DNA of 64,000 bases from Acidobacteriota bacterium (GCA_018268915.1 JAFDVQ010000001.1:310001-374000), one strand, 5' to 3'; counted from the stretch's first letter, positions 26,726-35,120 are shown. Notes: generated from the sequence alone by a model not told the origin. Program-made: numbers and translations.

Positions 26726-27946
26726 TCAGTATTTGGACTTGATCGCGTAGGTGAAGCCCATTGTGAATTGGAAGGAATTGCGTTTCGTCGGAGGAAGCGT
26801 ATCCGGCGGATTGTTCAGATAGCTGTCGAGCGTCCCAACAGAAAAACTGAAGTTCCTGTACGCCGGGAATGCCAGCGTGTTTGTTTCGTTCGCTGAATAT
26901 GCGCGAGGATTGTTGAACGCCGGAATAAAAGCCAGTCCCTGCGTGTACGTCACCAACTTGTGGTGAAGCACATACGCCAATGAGATCGTCGAGCCGATCA
27001 GATTCTGATTGGCCGATGAATCGGAAATAAACTGCTGCTTCTCGTACTGAATCGTCGCTTTCAGATCTGCTTCCTGTTTCGGCTGCTTCAAGAACGTCCA
27101 ACCGAAACCACCTCCATAGATCTGCTGCAGTTCAAGGTCCTGGCCGTAGTTGTGGTCGAAAGCGGTCTGCGCAAGTGCGAAAAATCTCGGCGAAAAGTAC
27201 TGATCACGTTCAGCGTCCGCATGATAGATTGCCGACTTTGTCACGATTGCCGGCACTACAATTCCCGATACGGGATCGGTGTAGGAAGGCTGTGTGATCT
27301 TTCCGAATGAGCCCGTGAAGTCAACTGACGTGCGATCGCGGGTAGTGAGCCAGCTCACAGTCGGAACGACGCGAACCAGTCCCACACCACCGGAAAACGT
27401 GTATTGGTTTTCCGTTGCCGCCACGATCGCGGCACCCGCCGTGGCAGCTCCGTTCCACCCTGAGAAGAAACCTGGCTGATGATGGAGCTGTTTTTCCAGC
27501 ATTGCCGCGTCCATGATGTATTGCGCATCGGCGACCGGGATAGGCGCAGGTGCAGCAGCTTTCTCCGAGCGAACCGCAATCGAATTGTTCGCTACTTCCA
27601 GCTGCCCCTCAGGAATAGAGGCCTCGTTCTTCTTGTTGCGAATCTTCACGTTTTTATCGATCACGGCGTAGCTGCCGTTCGTGTGAAGTTCCTTGATCTT
27701 GTCCCAGCCTACGGAGAGATCACCCAGAGCATCGGAGTGGAAGGTGACCTTGCCGTCTGAGGAGTTCACCAGCTTGCCGTGCAGTGTGTCCCCGTTACTC
27801 AGGACCAGAACATCAGAAGACGGGCCTTGCGCTGATCCGTGGGCGGCGGAAACAACAGCCAGCGCAACGACAGTGAGCAATGAAAATCTACGATCGATGA
27901 CGAGGTGGGCTATGCGGCGGGTCCAAAAAGGTAAAAAGGAAGTCAT
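26726..27946 (-). CDS. DUF481-family outer-membrane beta-barrel protein
   Basis: A long leader with a hydrophobic core (SLLTVVALAVVSAAHGSAQ) starts the protein. Two small beta domains follow (VLVLSNGDTLHGKLVNSSDG; later a second copy IPEGQLEVANNSIAVR), typical of the N-terminal part of these acidobacterial proteins. The C-terminal half alternates polar and hydrophobic residues and ends with a barrel strand (FQFTMGFTYAIKSKY, aromatic near the C-terminus). The family includes YdiY, linked to salt stress. The function is unknown. It is divergent from the XRE-cupin regulator, with a perfect palindrome between. Confidence 0.75.
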   Translation of the reverse strand: MTSFLPFWTRRIAHLVIDRRFSLLTVVALAVVSAAHGSAQGPSSDVLVLSNGDTLHGKLVNSSDGKVTFHSDALGDLSVGWDKIKELHTNGSYAVIDKNVKIRNKKNEASIPEGQLEVANNSIAVRSEKAAAPAPIPVADAQYIMDAAMLEKQLHHQPGFFSGWNGAATAGAAIVAATENQYTFSGGVGLVRVVPTVSWLTTRDRTSVDFTGSFGKITQPSYTDPVSGIVVPAIVTKSAIYHADAERDQYFSPRFFALAQTAFDHNYGQDLELQQIYGGGFGWTFLKQPKQEADLKATIQYEKQQFISDSSANQNLIGSTISLAYVLHHKLVTYTQGLAFIPAFNNPRAYSANETNTLAFPAYRNFSFSVGTLDSYLNNPPDTLPPTKRNSFQFTMGFTYAIKSKY

Positions 27947-28033
27947 GGGGGGATGGTCCTTTCAGAAGTTTTGCGATGTGAGGGGCTCGGAGTTGTCACG
28001 CAATCTGCTGCAAGTGTCTTAATCCTAAAACGT

Positions 28034-28053
28034 TGGTGGCGGTCACGCCACCA
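28034..28053. promoter_or_regulatory. 20-bp palindrome between divergent DUF481 and XRE-cupin genes
   Basis: TGGTGGCG, GTCA, CGCCACCA: perfect 8-bp arms, 70 nt upstream of the regulator start and 88 nt upstream of the barrel gene. It is a natural candidate operator for the XRE regulator, by analogy and position only. Confidence 0.4.
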
Positions 28054-28122
28054 GGTGATTTCAGAAATTGTTCAAAAGCCTGAAGCCGGAATCGCGAAAG
28101 ACTTCGTTACGAGGTGATTCCG

Positions 28123-28716
28123 ATGGCGAATGGACCGTCCTACGCGCGCTGGTCACTCGAGCCGTACAGCATCGGCATGAAACTCCGTACGCTGCGAACC
28201 CAAAAGCATCTTACCCTCTCTCGGCTTGCGGCTGAGACGGGGCTTTCTACCGCCCTTCTCTCAAAACTTGAGACGGATCGCATGATCCCGACGCTCCCTA
28301 CTCTCTCAAATATCTGTCGAGTCTACGGGGTTGGACTAAGCTACTTTTTCAACGAGGCTGCAAAACATACTCTGGCGATCACGCGAAAAGCACATCTTGC
28401 CGGAAACGGGCGTGGTCAGGAAGCGATCAAGCACGTCTCTCTTCATGCAATCACCGCAACTGACAAGCTTCTGGCTCGCATGGTGGAACTTCCAGCGGGA
28501 GTCAGCGGCATGATCAGCGACGCGGGCCGACCCGTTTGTGCCGTTGTCTATGTTCTGGAAGGCAAGTTGCGATTCGACGCCGGAGGAATGCACGAGACCC
28601 TCGAAACAGGCGATTGCATCTTTCTCGATTCGGAGATGGCGATAGGGTGGAGCGCCGCGGGATCGGAGCGGTGCCGGGCTCTCATGATCACCCCAGCGAA
28701 TCTCGAATCCCGCTGA
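28123..28716 (+). CDS. XRE-family transcriptional regulator with cupin domain
   Basis: HTH_3 domain (about 18-75: LRTLRTQKHLTLSRLAAETG, STALLSKLETDRMIPTLPTL, RVYGVGLSYFF) plus a C-terminal cupin (about 110-190: MVELPAGVSGM, VYVLEGKLRFDAGG, TLETGDCIFLDSEM). Proteins of this type sense small ligands and often control catabolic or efflux genes. The ATG with GAGGTG 6 nt upstream is preferred to the earlier GTG. The sugar transporter gene follows in the same direction after 123 nt, so it may be a target. Confidence 0.88.
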   Translation: MANGPSYARWSLEPYSIGMKLRTLRTQKHLTLSRLAAETGLSTALLSKLETDRMIPTLPTLSNICRVYGVGLSYFFNEAAKHTLAITRKAHLAGNGRGQEAIKHVSLHAITATDKLLARMVELPAGVSGMISDAGRPVCAVVYVLEGKLRFDAGGMHETLETGDCIFLDSEMAIGWSAAGSERCRALMITPANLESR

Positions 28717-28839
28717 ACCTGTTCGGAGAACAGCGCCGGGCCGCTATGGCGGCCTGGTATCAGGGCGAAGCTGAGCCTCAGGTTTACCGGAACGCGTTTG
28801 TCTCTGTAGGATGTTCTAGTTACCGAGGACAGCGAGACT

Positions 28840-30174
28840 ATGCGACCGAACTTCAACCTGATGAGGGCGACACTCACCGGTGCCCTTGGAGGCCTTCTTT
28901 TTGGCTTCGACACTGTTGTGATCGCCGGTGCCATCGGTGCACTCGTCAAGCTTTACAACCTCGATCCGCACAAAGAGGGCCTGACCGTCGCCATCGGCCT
29001 AGTCGGTACTGTCATTGGGGCGCTCGGTGCAGGCCAGATCGGGCAGCGCCTCGGCAGTCGCGAGACCCTTCGGCTCACCGCAATTCTCTATGTCCTGTCG
29101 GCAGCCGGCTGCGCCTTTGCATGGGACTGGAATTCGTTTCTTGTGTTCCGTTTCATCGGCGGGCTCGGCATCGGCGCCTCGTCTGTTCTTGGCCCGGTCT
29201 ACATCGCAGAACTTTCGCCGGCCAAGTGGCGTGGCCGTTTCGTCGCACTCTTTCAGTTCAATGTCGTCTTCGGCATCATGCTCGCCTACCTCTCCAACTA
29301 CGTCATCCGCACCATGCACCTTGGCGCGACGGAGTGGCGCTGGCAGGTGGGCATTGCCGGAATCCCAGCGGTCGCGTTTCTGATCATGCTCTTCGGCATT
29401 CCGCGCAGCCCGCGCTGGTCCGCCTCGCGAGATCGCATCGACGAGGCGCTCGAAGTGCTGAAGCTGATGGGCGATCCCGACCCTGAAGCCGAGCTCGCCG
29501 ACATCCGCGAAGCTCTCAAGCAGGAACATGCCTCCGCCCACGAACGAGTCTTTAAGTGGAAGTACCGCTACCCGCTGTTTCTCGCAATCTCCATAGGCGC
29601 ATTCAATCAGCTGGCTGGCATTAACGCGATTCTGTACTACATCAATGACATCTTCGCCTCGGCTGGCTACAGCCAGCTCTCCGGTGATCAGAAGGCCATC
29701 GCGATTGGCGCCACCAACCTGGTCTTCACCATGGTTGGCATGAGCGTCATCGACAAGCTCGGCCGTAAAACTCTCCTGCTCATCGGAGCAGCCGGAACCG
29801 CCGCATGCCTGGCCGTTGTTGCGTGGATCTTCTCGTCGAACACGCATCAATCCATGCTGGTGTGGATCCTCGTCACCTATATCGGTTTCTTCGCGCTTTC
29901 TCAGGGCGCCGTGATCTGGGTCTACATCGGCGAAGTCTTTCCCACGTCAGTCCGTTCCAAGGGGCAGGGAGTCGGCTCCGCCAGTCACTGGTTCATGAAT
30001 GCGGCTATCGCCGAAACCTTCCCGATCGTCGTTCACTCCATGAGCACGGCAACGCCGTTCATCTTCTTCTCGATCATGACAGCCGTACAGTTCTTCACCG
30101 TGCTCCTGACCTACCCAGAGACCAAAGGCCAAACGCTGGAAGCTCTGCAGCGCAAGCTGGTTGCGGCTGACTGA
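28840..30174 (+). CDS. MFS sugar porter (sugar:H+ symporter)
   Basis: Twelve-helix transporter of the sugar-porter family. Signatures: GGLLFGFDTVVIAGA in TM1, RFIGGLGIGASSVLGPVYIA with ELSPAKWRGR, IPRSPRW after TM6, FNQLAGINAILYY in TM7, DKLGRKTLLLIG and YPETKGQTLEAL at the C-terminus. It is close in pattern to bacterial XylE/GalP/AraE-type porters; the exact sugar (xylose, arabinose, fucose or glucose) is not fixed by sequence. It is followed by a class II aldolase gene, which fits uptake plus breakdown of a deoxy- or pentose sugar. Confidence 0.9.
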   Translation: MRPNFNLMRATLTGALGGLLFGFDTVVIAGAIGALVKLYNLDPHKEGLTVAIGLVGTVIGALGAGQIGQRLGSRETLRLTAILYVLSAAGCAFAWDWNSFLVFRFIGGLGIGASSVLGPVYIAELSPAKWRGRFVALFQFNVVFGIMLAYLSNYVIRTMHLGATEWRWQVGIAGIPAVAFLIMLFGIPRSPRWSASRDRIDEALEVLKLMGDPDPEAELADIREALKQEHASAHERVFKWKYRYPLFLAISIGAFNQLAGINAILYYINDIFASAGYSQLSGDQKAIAIGATNLVFTMVGMSVIDKLGRKTLLLIGAAGTAACLAVVAWIFSSNTHQSMLVWILVTYIGFFALSQGAVIWVYIGEVFPTSVRSKGQGVGSASHWFMNAAIAETFPIVVHSMSTATPFIFFSIMTAVQFFTVLLTYPETKGQTLEALQRKLVAAD

Positions 30175-30282
30175 ACTGTCCGACGATCACAATCTGTGTG
30201 GTGACCCGCATCACCTCTATCCGTCGCCGTTCGACCTATACCTAAAGGAGAGGTCAAACTCCATCCTCTCTTCGAGGTCTCG

Positions 30283-31134
30283 ATGTCGCAGGTCGCCAAT
30301 CCAGTGACTGACAAGGTAAAGGAGGTCTTCGAGGCCGTCGTCGATGCCCTCCGAGTCCCCAAGCCGGAAGAAGGCACCCCTTCGGCCGTCTATCACTCCT
30401 TCGAAGCCGAAGCTCTCCGCGACGAAATCATCCGCACAGGCCGCAAGCTCTGGGAACGCCAGTACGTCGACGGCAACGGCGGGAACATCAGCTGCCGTAT
30501 AGGCGAAGATTATGTCCTCTGCACCCCGACCATGATCAGCAAGGGGGACATGACGCACGCCGATATCTGCCTCTCCAATATGGAAGGGACCATCGTCGCG
30601 GGCAATCGTCTCCGTACCAGCGAACTCCTGCTTCATCTCGAAATCTACCGCGCTAACCCGCGAGCCCGAGCTATCGTCCACTGCCATCCGCCGTATGCGA
30701 CAGCCTTTTCGCTGACGGGCACGCCGCCGCCCACCGGCCTTATCTCCGAGTACGAGATCTTTATCGGTCCCGCAGCTCTCGCTCGTTTCGAAACCCCAGG
30801 CACACAGGCCTTCGCGGAAACCGTTCTCCCCTTTGTTCAGGATCACAACACAATCCTGCTCGCGAATCACGGGATCGTCTGCTGGTCCGACACGATCACT
30901 CACGCCGAATGGCTGGTTGAAATTCTCGAGTCCTATTGCAAGACGTGCGTCGTTGCCAGCCAGATTGGCAAGCCCCTGGTTCCCATTCCCGACTGCAAAA
31001 TACAGGAAATCCTCAATCTCAAACGCCACTTGGGATTCCCGGATGCGCGCATGTCCGCCCTGCCAGCAGCCGCGGCAGGCGCGTCATACGACGAGGTGGA
31101 CCGCCGCTTCCGTGAGCTCATGCCGCAGCGCTGA
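30283..31134 (+). CDS. class II aldolase/adducin family protein (fuculose-phosphate aldolase-like)
   Basis: Zinc-dependent aldolase fold: WERQYVDGNGGNISCRIGE, the phosphate-site region PTMISKGDMTHADI, a Glu region TSELLLHLEIYR, zinc ligands HCHPP and LANHGIVC. The C-terminal helix region VEILESYCKTCVVASQIG is typical of FucA-like proteins. It is about 60 residues longer than E. coli FucA (215), mainly at the N- and C-termini. It probably cleaves a ketose 1-phosphate such as L-fuculose or L-rhamnulose 1-phosphate. With the nearby fucosidase and sugar porter, fucose use is attractive but unproven. Confidence 0.8.
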   Translation: MSQVANPVTDKVKEVFEAVVDALRVPKPEEGTPSAVYHSFEAEALRDEIIRTGRKLWERQYVDGNGGNISCRIGEDYVLCTPTMISKGDMTHADICLSNMEGTIVAGNRLRTSELLLHLEIYRANPRARAIVHCHPPYATAFSLTGTPPPTGLISEYEIFIGPAALARFETPGTQAFAETVLPFVQDHNTILLANHGIVCWSDTITHAEWLVEILESYCKTCVVASQIGKPLVPIPDCKIQEILNLKRHLGFPDARMSALPAAAAGASYDEVDRRFRELMPQR

Positions 31135-31180
31135 TCGGACTCCTCAAGAGTGTGTTCGTGCAGCATCTCTCAGATCGTGT

Positions 31181-31186
31181 TATACT
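31181..31186 (+). promoter_or_regulatory. -10 box (TATACT) ahead of a structured RNA candidate
   Basis: TATACT, one mismatch to consensus, with the first pairing base of the RNA candidate 8 nt downstream. The -35 region (around 31157-31163, CGTGCAG) is weak. Confidence 0.4.
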
Positions 31187-31192
31187 TAGCTT

Positions 31193-31397
31193 GCGCTCAG
31201 TGATTTGGACGTGAGCGGCGGACCAGCCCTTTACCGGCGAACGCCTTGCACAGATTCCCCCAAGCCCCCTTAGCGTAACCACCTCGATTGCAGCCCGGTT
31301 TTTAAGCCAGGCTGGAGTGTGGAGCCTGCCGGCGCTGATGTCCGCAGGCGGTACCTATGGCGTGTGGCAGATCCGGGCCGTCCTCGATTGAGCGAGT
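31193..31397 (+). ncRNA. candidate structured RNA (6S-like) or helicase 5' leader
   Basis: About 205 nt that can close end to end: CGCTCA (31194-31199) with TGAGCG (31389-31394), GGACG (31207-31211) with CGTCC (31379-31383), and GGACC (31220-31224) with GATCC (31370-31374, one mismatch). Internal bulges interrupt this stem. Inside are GCCTGC/GCAGGC (31324-31329/31344-31349) and CAGCC/GGCTG (31291-31295/31310-31314). A long closing stem with an open middle and size near 200 nt is the 6S RNA plan, and AGCGGCGGACCAGCCC loosely resembles the AGCGGGCCAGUCCCC of E. coli 6S. A cold-responsive helicase leader is the main alternative. Confidence 0.4.
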
Positions 31398-31461
31398 GAC
31401 TGGCCGTCAGAATGACCTTCCGGTTCACCTTTACGCATAAAACACAGAGAGGCGCATCTCA

Positions 31462-32670
31462 GTGCGTCCAGATTCGGTTCTGACTGCAAGCCGCAGGGAA
31501 GACAGGCTCCGGAACCAGGAAACGATAGATTTTTTGAATACACATTTCTCGCAGTTCAACCTCTCAGCCGCGCTGATGTCGCGGATGAACTTCAACAACT
31601 TCGTCACACCAACCCCGGTACAGGCGCAGGCCATTCCTCCGGCTCTCGAAGGCCGTGACGTGCTGGCAACAGCCCAGACAGGAACCGGCAAAACCCTCAG
31701 CTTCCTAATCCCCATCGTGGAGATGTTGCAGAAAGCTCAGGACCGCAATGCAGCGCAGGCACTCATTCTGCTGCCCACGCGCGAACTCGCCATGCAGGTC
31801 GAGGCCTCGTTTAAGACGATCCGGACTAGCTCGGAACAGACCGTCGCCCTTGTCGTCGGAGGGATGCAGGAGCGCCCGCAACTCGATGCAATTCGCCGTG
31901 GGGCGCGATTGATCGTGGCCACTCCGGGACGCCTTGAGGACTTCCTCAAACGCAAGCTCGTGCGTATGGACCAGGTCAAGGTTCTCGTTCTCGACGAAGT
32001 TGATCGGATGCTCGACATGGGCTTTCAGCCGGCAATTGCCCGCATTGTAGCGATGATTCCCGAACACAGGCAGACGCTCTGCTACTCGGCCACACTCGAG
32101 GGCGCGGTGAAACAGGTTGCCTCGAAGTATCTGAAGGAACCGGTCCGGATTGAAATCGGATCCGTTCTCACGCCATCCGAAAACGTGGAACTTCGCACCT
32201 TCGAAGTCGAACAGAGCGACAAACTCGAACTCCTCCAGCACCTTCTCAACGCCGAAAAGGGAAGCTTCCTGGTATTCGTTCGAACCAAGCATGGAGCCGA
32301 TCGCGTAGCTCGCCGCCTCGCTCGCTCTGGCTGGTCGGCAGCCCAGATCCATGGGGACCGCTCTCAGTCTCAGCGGAACTCCGCCCTTCGCGGATTCTCA
32401 GAGGGCCGTCACCGCGTTCTCGTGGCCACCGATGTTGCCGCCCGCGGAATTGATGTCGCACATGTGGCGCACGTCGTGAACTACGACCTTCCCAAGCAGG
32501 CGGAGGACTTTGTCCACCGTGTGGGCCGTACGGGGCGCGCCTCCGCAAAAGGAGTGGCGTCGACGTTTGCCGGTCCCACGGAACGGAAAGAGCTCAAGAA
32601 GATCGAAAAGACTCTGTCGATCCAGATGAAGCGATTCCGCGTGCGTTCCCTGGAAGGAAATGCCGCCTGA
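31462..32670 (+). CDS. DEAD-box ATP-dependent RNA helicase (RhlE-like)
   Basis: Two RecA domains with the canonical motifs: Q motif FVTPTPVQAQAIPPAL, I AQTGTGKT, Ia PTRELA, Ib TPGR, II DEVD (Asp178-Asp181, a variant of DEAD), III SAT, IV FVRTKHGAD, V ATDVAARGID, VI HRVGRTGRA. It ends soon after domain 2, so no long RNA-binding tail. It unwinds RNA in ribosome assembly or mRNA decay. The first codon is GTG with AGAGAGG upstream; a shorter start near 31534 (TTG) is possible. The preceding 326 nt hold a structured RNA candidate, and a terminator hairpin follows. Confidence 0.9.
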   Translation: MRPDSVLTASRREDRLRNQETIDFLNTHFSQFNLSAALMSRMNFNNFVTPTPVQAQAIPPALEGRDVLATAQTGTGKTLSFLIPIVEMLQKAQDRNAAQALILLPTRELAMQVEASFKTIRTSSEQTVALVVGGMQERPQLDAIRRGARLIVATPGRLEDFLKRKLVRMDQVKVLVLDEVDRMLDMGFQPAIARIVAMIPEHRQTLCYSATLEGAVKQVASKYLKEPVRIEIGSVLTPSENVELRTFEVEQSDKLELLQHLLNAEKGSFLVFVRTKHGADRVARRLARSGWSAAQIHGDRSQSQRNSALRGFSEGRHRVLVATDVAARGIDVAHVAHVVNYDLPKQAEDFVHRVGRTGRASAKGVASTFAGPTERKELKKIEKTLSIQMKRFRVRSLEGNAA

Positions 32671-32678
32671 GCAGTGCA

Positions 32679-32711
32679 GAAGCGCCCGAATCAGCAGGTT
32701 CCGGGCGCTTC
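32679..32711 (+). terminator. stem-loop after the helicase gene
   Basis: GAAGCGCCCG pairs perfectly with CGGGCGCTTC across a 13-nt loop. It lacks a clean U-tract but sits 9 nt after the stop. Confidence 0.6.
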
Positions 32712-32727
32712 CGCGTCTCACATTTCG

Positions 32728-32756
32728 TTGACTCTACAGGGTGATTCGGGTATTCT
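32728..32756 (+). promoter_or_regulatory. strong sigma-70 promoter ahead of the rplM leader
   Basis: -35 TTGACT (32728-32733) and -10 TATTCT (32751-32756) with a 17-nt spacer. This is the best consensus promoter I see in the window. It predicts a start near 32763, about 300 nt before the rplM ATG. Confidence 0.75.
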
Positions 32757-32762
32757 AAGGGT

Positions 32763-33040
32763 CTTGTGCGGAGTTACGCCTGGGGTCTTGAGACGGGCTC
32801 TCAAAGTCTGATTCAAATCTTTGAGAAGACGTAGGTTAGCCCGGACCCACCGATCGAACTGCGAAGTTCTCATTTGACCGGACAGGCGCCTTCTGCGGAA
32901 TTGCAAGTCATTCCACAGAGTCAGGAGCCCTCAAGGGGTAAACCCCGCAGTCCTCACCCGAACAGGATTGTTTGGAAGTGGGTGAAATTTGTTCCCATGA
33001 GCGGATGCCATGGGAAAAGGCGCTTTGCGCCGTAGTTTTT
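32763..33040 (+). ncRNA. long structured 5' leader of rplM-rpsI or separate small RNA
   Basis: The first ~150 nt fold as a closed multi-helix element: CGCCTG/CAGGCG (32777-32782/32883-32888) and GGTC/GACC (32784-32787/32876-32879) enclose two hairpins. One is GGGC plus TCTCAAAG with CTTTGAGA plus GCCC (32795-32806/32819-32842). The other is GAACT-GCGA-AGTTC (32856-32869), a GNRA tetraloop. An alternative CTTGAGA/TCTCAAAG pairing competes with the first hairpin. Further on are GGGG-TAAA-CCCC (32935-32946), an 8-bp hairpin TTCCCATG/CATGGGAA (32992-33016), and GGCGC-TTT-GCGCC followed by GTAGTTTTT (33019-33040), which is terminator-like. The layout suits attenuation of the ribosomal operon; a 6S-like RNA is the alternative. 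Confidence 0.55.
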
Positions 33041-33064
33041 GCGTTATCTAGAGGCAGGAGAGAG

Positions 33065-33496
33065 ATGAGCACCTTCGTTCCGAGCGGCAAGGATATTGAC
33101 CGCAAGTGGTATGTGGTTGACGCCAGCGGCCAGACCCTGGGCCGGCTGGCTACAAAGGCTGCCGACGTTCTGAGCGGCAAGCTGAATCCCAGGTACGTGC
33201 CGTACATCGACATGGGCGATCACGTAATCGTCATCAACGCCGAGAAGATCCGCCTCACCGGCCTCAAGAGTCAGAGCAAGGTTTATCGCCGCTACACGGG
33301 CTTCCCCGGTGGACTTCGCGAAGAAGAGTTTTCGCGCCTTCTCGCTCGCCGGCCAGAGAAGATCCTGGAAGAGGCAATCAAGGGCATGCTGCCGAAGAGC
33401 AAAATCGGCCGCGCCATGGGCTCAAAACTGAAGGTTTATCGCGGCGACAAGCACCCCCACCTCGCGCAGCAGCCGGTGGCGCTCAACGTCGCGTAG
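33065..33496 (+). CDS. rplM: 50S ribosomal protein L13
   Basis: [51 protein letters not shown] and [19 protein letters not shown] are diagnostic for L13. The start with GCAGGAGAG just upstream gives 143 residues, the normal size; the longer upstream frame runs through the leader hairpins and is rejected. First gene of rplM-rpsI, with rpsB-tsf behind. Confidence 0.98.
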   Translation: MSTFVPSGKDIDRKWYVVDASGQTLGRLATKAADVLSGKLNPRYVPYIDMGDHVIVINAEKIRLTGLKSQSKVYRRYTGFPGGLREEEFSRLLARRPEKILEEAIKGMLPKSKIGRAMGSKLKVYRGDKHPHLAQQPVALNVA

Positions 33497-33559
33497 TTCG
33501 GAATTGCAAGAACAAGCTGAAGGCGGAGAGCTGACAGCTTAGAGCTTAAAGAGGATTGA

Positions 33560-33955
33560 ATGGCAGATTTGGTTCAGTACTACGGGACGGGCCGCCGCAA
33601 GTCGGCAATTGCCCGCGTTTTCCTGCGTCCAGGCACCGGCGAGTGGAAAGTTAACGGCAAGGCGTTCGACGAATACTTCGTGACCGAACAGCAGCGCGTT
33701 TCCGCCAAGAAGACCCTGCAGGTTGTTGAACTCGCATCGAGCTTCGACGTGGTTACCACCGTCAGCAGCGGCGGAGTCGCCTCGCAGGCCGATGCAGTGA
33801 AGATGGGCGTTGCCCGTGCACTGATCCAGTTCAATCCAGAGTTGAGAAAGGCGCTCAAGGCCGAAGGCCTTCTGACCCGCGACGCTCGCGTTAAGGAGCG
33901 CAAGAAGTACGGTCAGAAGGGCGCTCGCAAGCGGTTCCAGTTCTCGAAGCGCTAA
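33560..33955 (+). CDS. rpsI: 30S ribosomal protein S9
   Basis: [19 protein letters not shown] at the start, [36 protein letters not shown] and the C-terminal [17 protein letters not shown] are diagnostic. The basic tail reaching into the P site ends in the conserved SKR. Length is normal. AGAGGA precedes the ATG, and the 63-nt gap to rplM indicates cotranscription. Confidence 0.98.
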   Translation: MADLVQYYGTGRRKSAIARVFLRPGTGEWKVNGKAFDEYFVTEQQRVSAKKTLQVVELASSFDVVTTVSSGGVASQADAVKMGVARALIQFNPELRKALKAEGLLTRDARVKERKKYGQKGARKRFQFSKR

Positions 33956-33965
33956 GCGCTTCGAA

Positions 33966-34026
33966 GTGGTCAGTGTTCAGGTATCAGTGATCAGACGGTT
34001 TTCTCGGCAATCTGATCACTGACCAC
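33966..34026. repeat. overlapping inverted repeats between rpsI and rpsB
   Basis: TCAGTGATCAGA (33984-33995) pairs perfectly with TCTGATCACTGA (34011-34022). The outer GTGGTCAGTG (33966-33975) pairs with CACTGACCAC (34017-34026), so the two helices compete for the same bases. This could be a transcription switch or a dispersed repeat. Confidence 0.55.
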
Positions 34027-34040
34027 TGATCTCTGGTTGT

Positions 34041-34114
34041 TAAATCCCCGCATTAAGCGGGTTCAATCCGGGCCAGACGAAGGTTAGTCCGGATGCAATC
34101 CACGAAGGAGGCCA
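34041..34114 (+). promoter_or_regulatory. candidate structured rpsB leader
   Basis: Two hairpins just before rpsB: CCCGC-ATTAA-GCGGG (34047-34061) and ATCCGG/CCGGAT (34066-34071/34089-34094), then AAGGAGG and the ATG. S2 genes in other phyla carry autoregulatory leaders; this is a positional analogy only. Confidence 0.35.
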
Positions 34115-34978
34115 ATGGCCACGATCACCATGAAGGAGCTGCTCGAAGCAGGTGTTCACTTCGGGCATCAGACGAAGCGCTGGAACCCCAAGATGAAGGA
34201 ATACATCTTTGGCGAGCGCAACGGAATTTACATCATCGACCTGCAAAAGACGCTGAAGCTCTTTAAGGACGCGTCCAAGTTCGTCACAGATCTGTGCGCA
34301 AGCGGCAAGACGATTCTTTTCGTCGGCACCAAGCGCCAGGCCCAGGATGCGGTTGCCGAGGAGGCAGGCCGCGCCAGCATGCCGTATATCAACCAGCGTT
34401 GGCTGGGCGGCTTGCTTACCAACTGGGTGACTGTTCAGAAGTCGGTGAAGCGCCTTCAGGAATTGGATGAGATGGCTGTTGACGGCCGCTACGAGCTGCT
34501 GACCAAGAAGGAAGTGATCCGCCTCGAGCGCGAGCGCAAACACCTTCAGGCAAACCTCGCCGGCATCAAGAACATGAAGCGGCTCCCCGACGCGCTCTTT
34601 GTTATCGATTCGAACAACGAAGCGATCGCCGTCAAGGAAGCACGCAAGCTTGGCATTCCGGTTGTCGCCGTGGTCGATACGAACTGCGACCCGACTGTCG
34701 TCGACTACGTGATCCCTGGCAACGATGACGCGCTCCGTGCAATCCGCCTCTTCACCTCGAAGATCGCAGACTCGGCCGCCGAAGGCGTGAACCTTGTTGG
34801 CGACAAGGCTTTCGCGGCAGCAGAGGAAGTACCTGCAGCCGAGGGAGAAGGCGAAGCGCCGGCAGAGGCCGCCTCGACCGAGGACGTCGACTTCGAAGCT
34901 CAGGTCAGCGGCGTACGCAAAGCTCCTGCGGCAGAAGCAGCAATCGACGAAGAGGAAGTGGCCGAACGCGCCCTTTAA
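34115..34978 (+). CDS. rpsB: 30S ribosomal protein S2
   Basis: [55 protein letters not shown] and [29 protein letters not shown] are diagnostic. A C-terminal Ala/Glu-rich extension of about 50 residues goes beyond the core (E. coli S2 is 241), as in many acidobacteria. AAGGAGG precedes the ATG. A terminator-like hairpin between it and tsf probably lowers read-through. Confidence 0.98.
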   Translation: MATITMKELLEAGVHFGHQTKRWNPKMKEYIFGERNGIYIIDLQKTLKLFKDASKFVTDLCASGKTILFVGTKRQAQDAVAEEAGRASMPYINQRWLGGLLTNWVTVQKSVKRLQELDEMAVDGRYELLTKKEVIRLERERKHLQANLAGIKNMKRLPDALFVIDSNNEAIAVKEARKLGIPVVAVVDTNCDPTVVDYVIPGNDDALRAIRLFTSKIADSAAEGVNLVGDKAFAAAEEVPAAEGEGEAPAEAASTEDVDFEAQVSGVRKAPAAEAAIDEEEVAERAL

Positions 34979-34998
34979 GTTCTTAGCTGAATTTGGAG

Positions 34999-35034
34999 AA
35001 GCGTGGCCGCGTTGAACGTAGCCACGCTTTTTCT
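34999..35034 (+). terminator. terminator/attenuator between rpsB and tsf
   Basis: AAGCGTGGC pairs with GCCACGCTT across a 13-nt loop, followed by TTTTTCTT. It sits in the 142-nt gap and would separate or tune tsf expression. Confidence 0.8.
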
Positions 35035-35120
35035 TCGGCACCTGCGGTGCGGCTAACCGCGCCTTTGGCGCAAAAGATATAACGAGAACAGTTGAGCTGT
35101 TCTAAAGAGAAGGAAGCGAG

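Noticed and set aside
32763..33040. RNase P RNA or tmRNA in the rplM upstream region
   Set aside because: The conserved GAGGAAAGTCC core of RNase P RNA and a tmRNA tag frame with tRNA-like ends are absent.
32972..33064. Longer N-terminus for rplM
   Set aside because: The extension runs through leader hairpins, and L13 proteins begin at the MSTF-like start.
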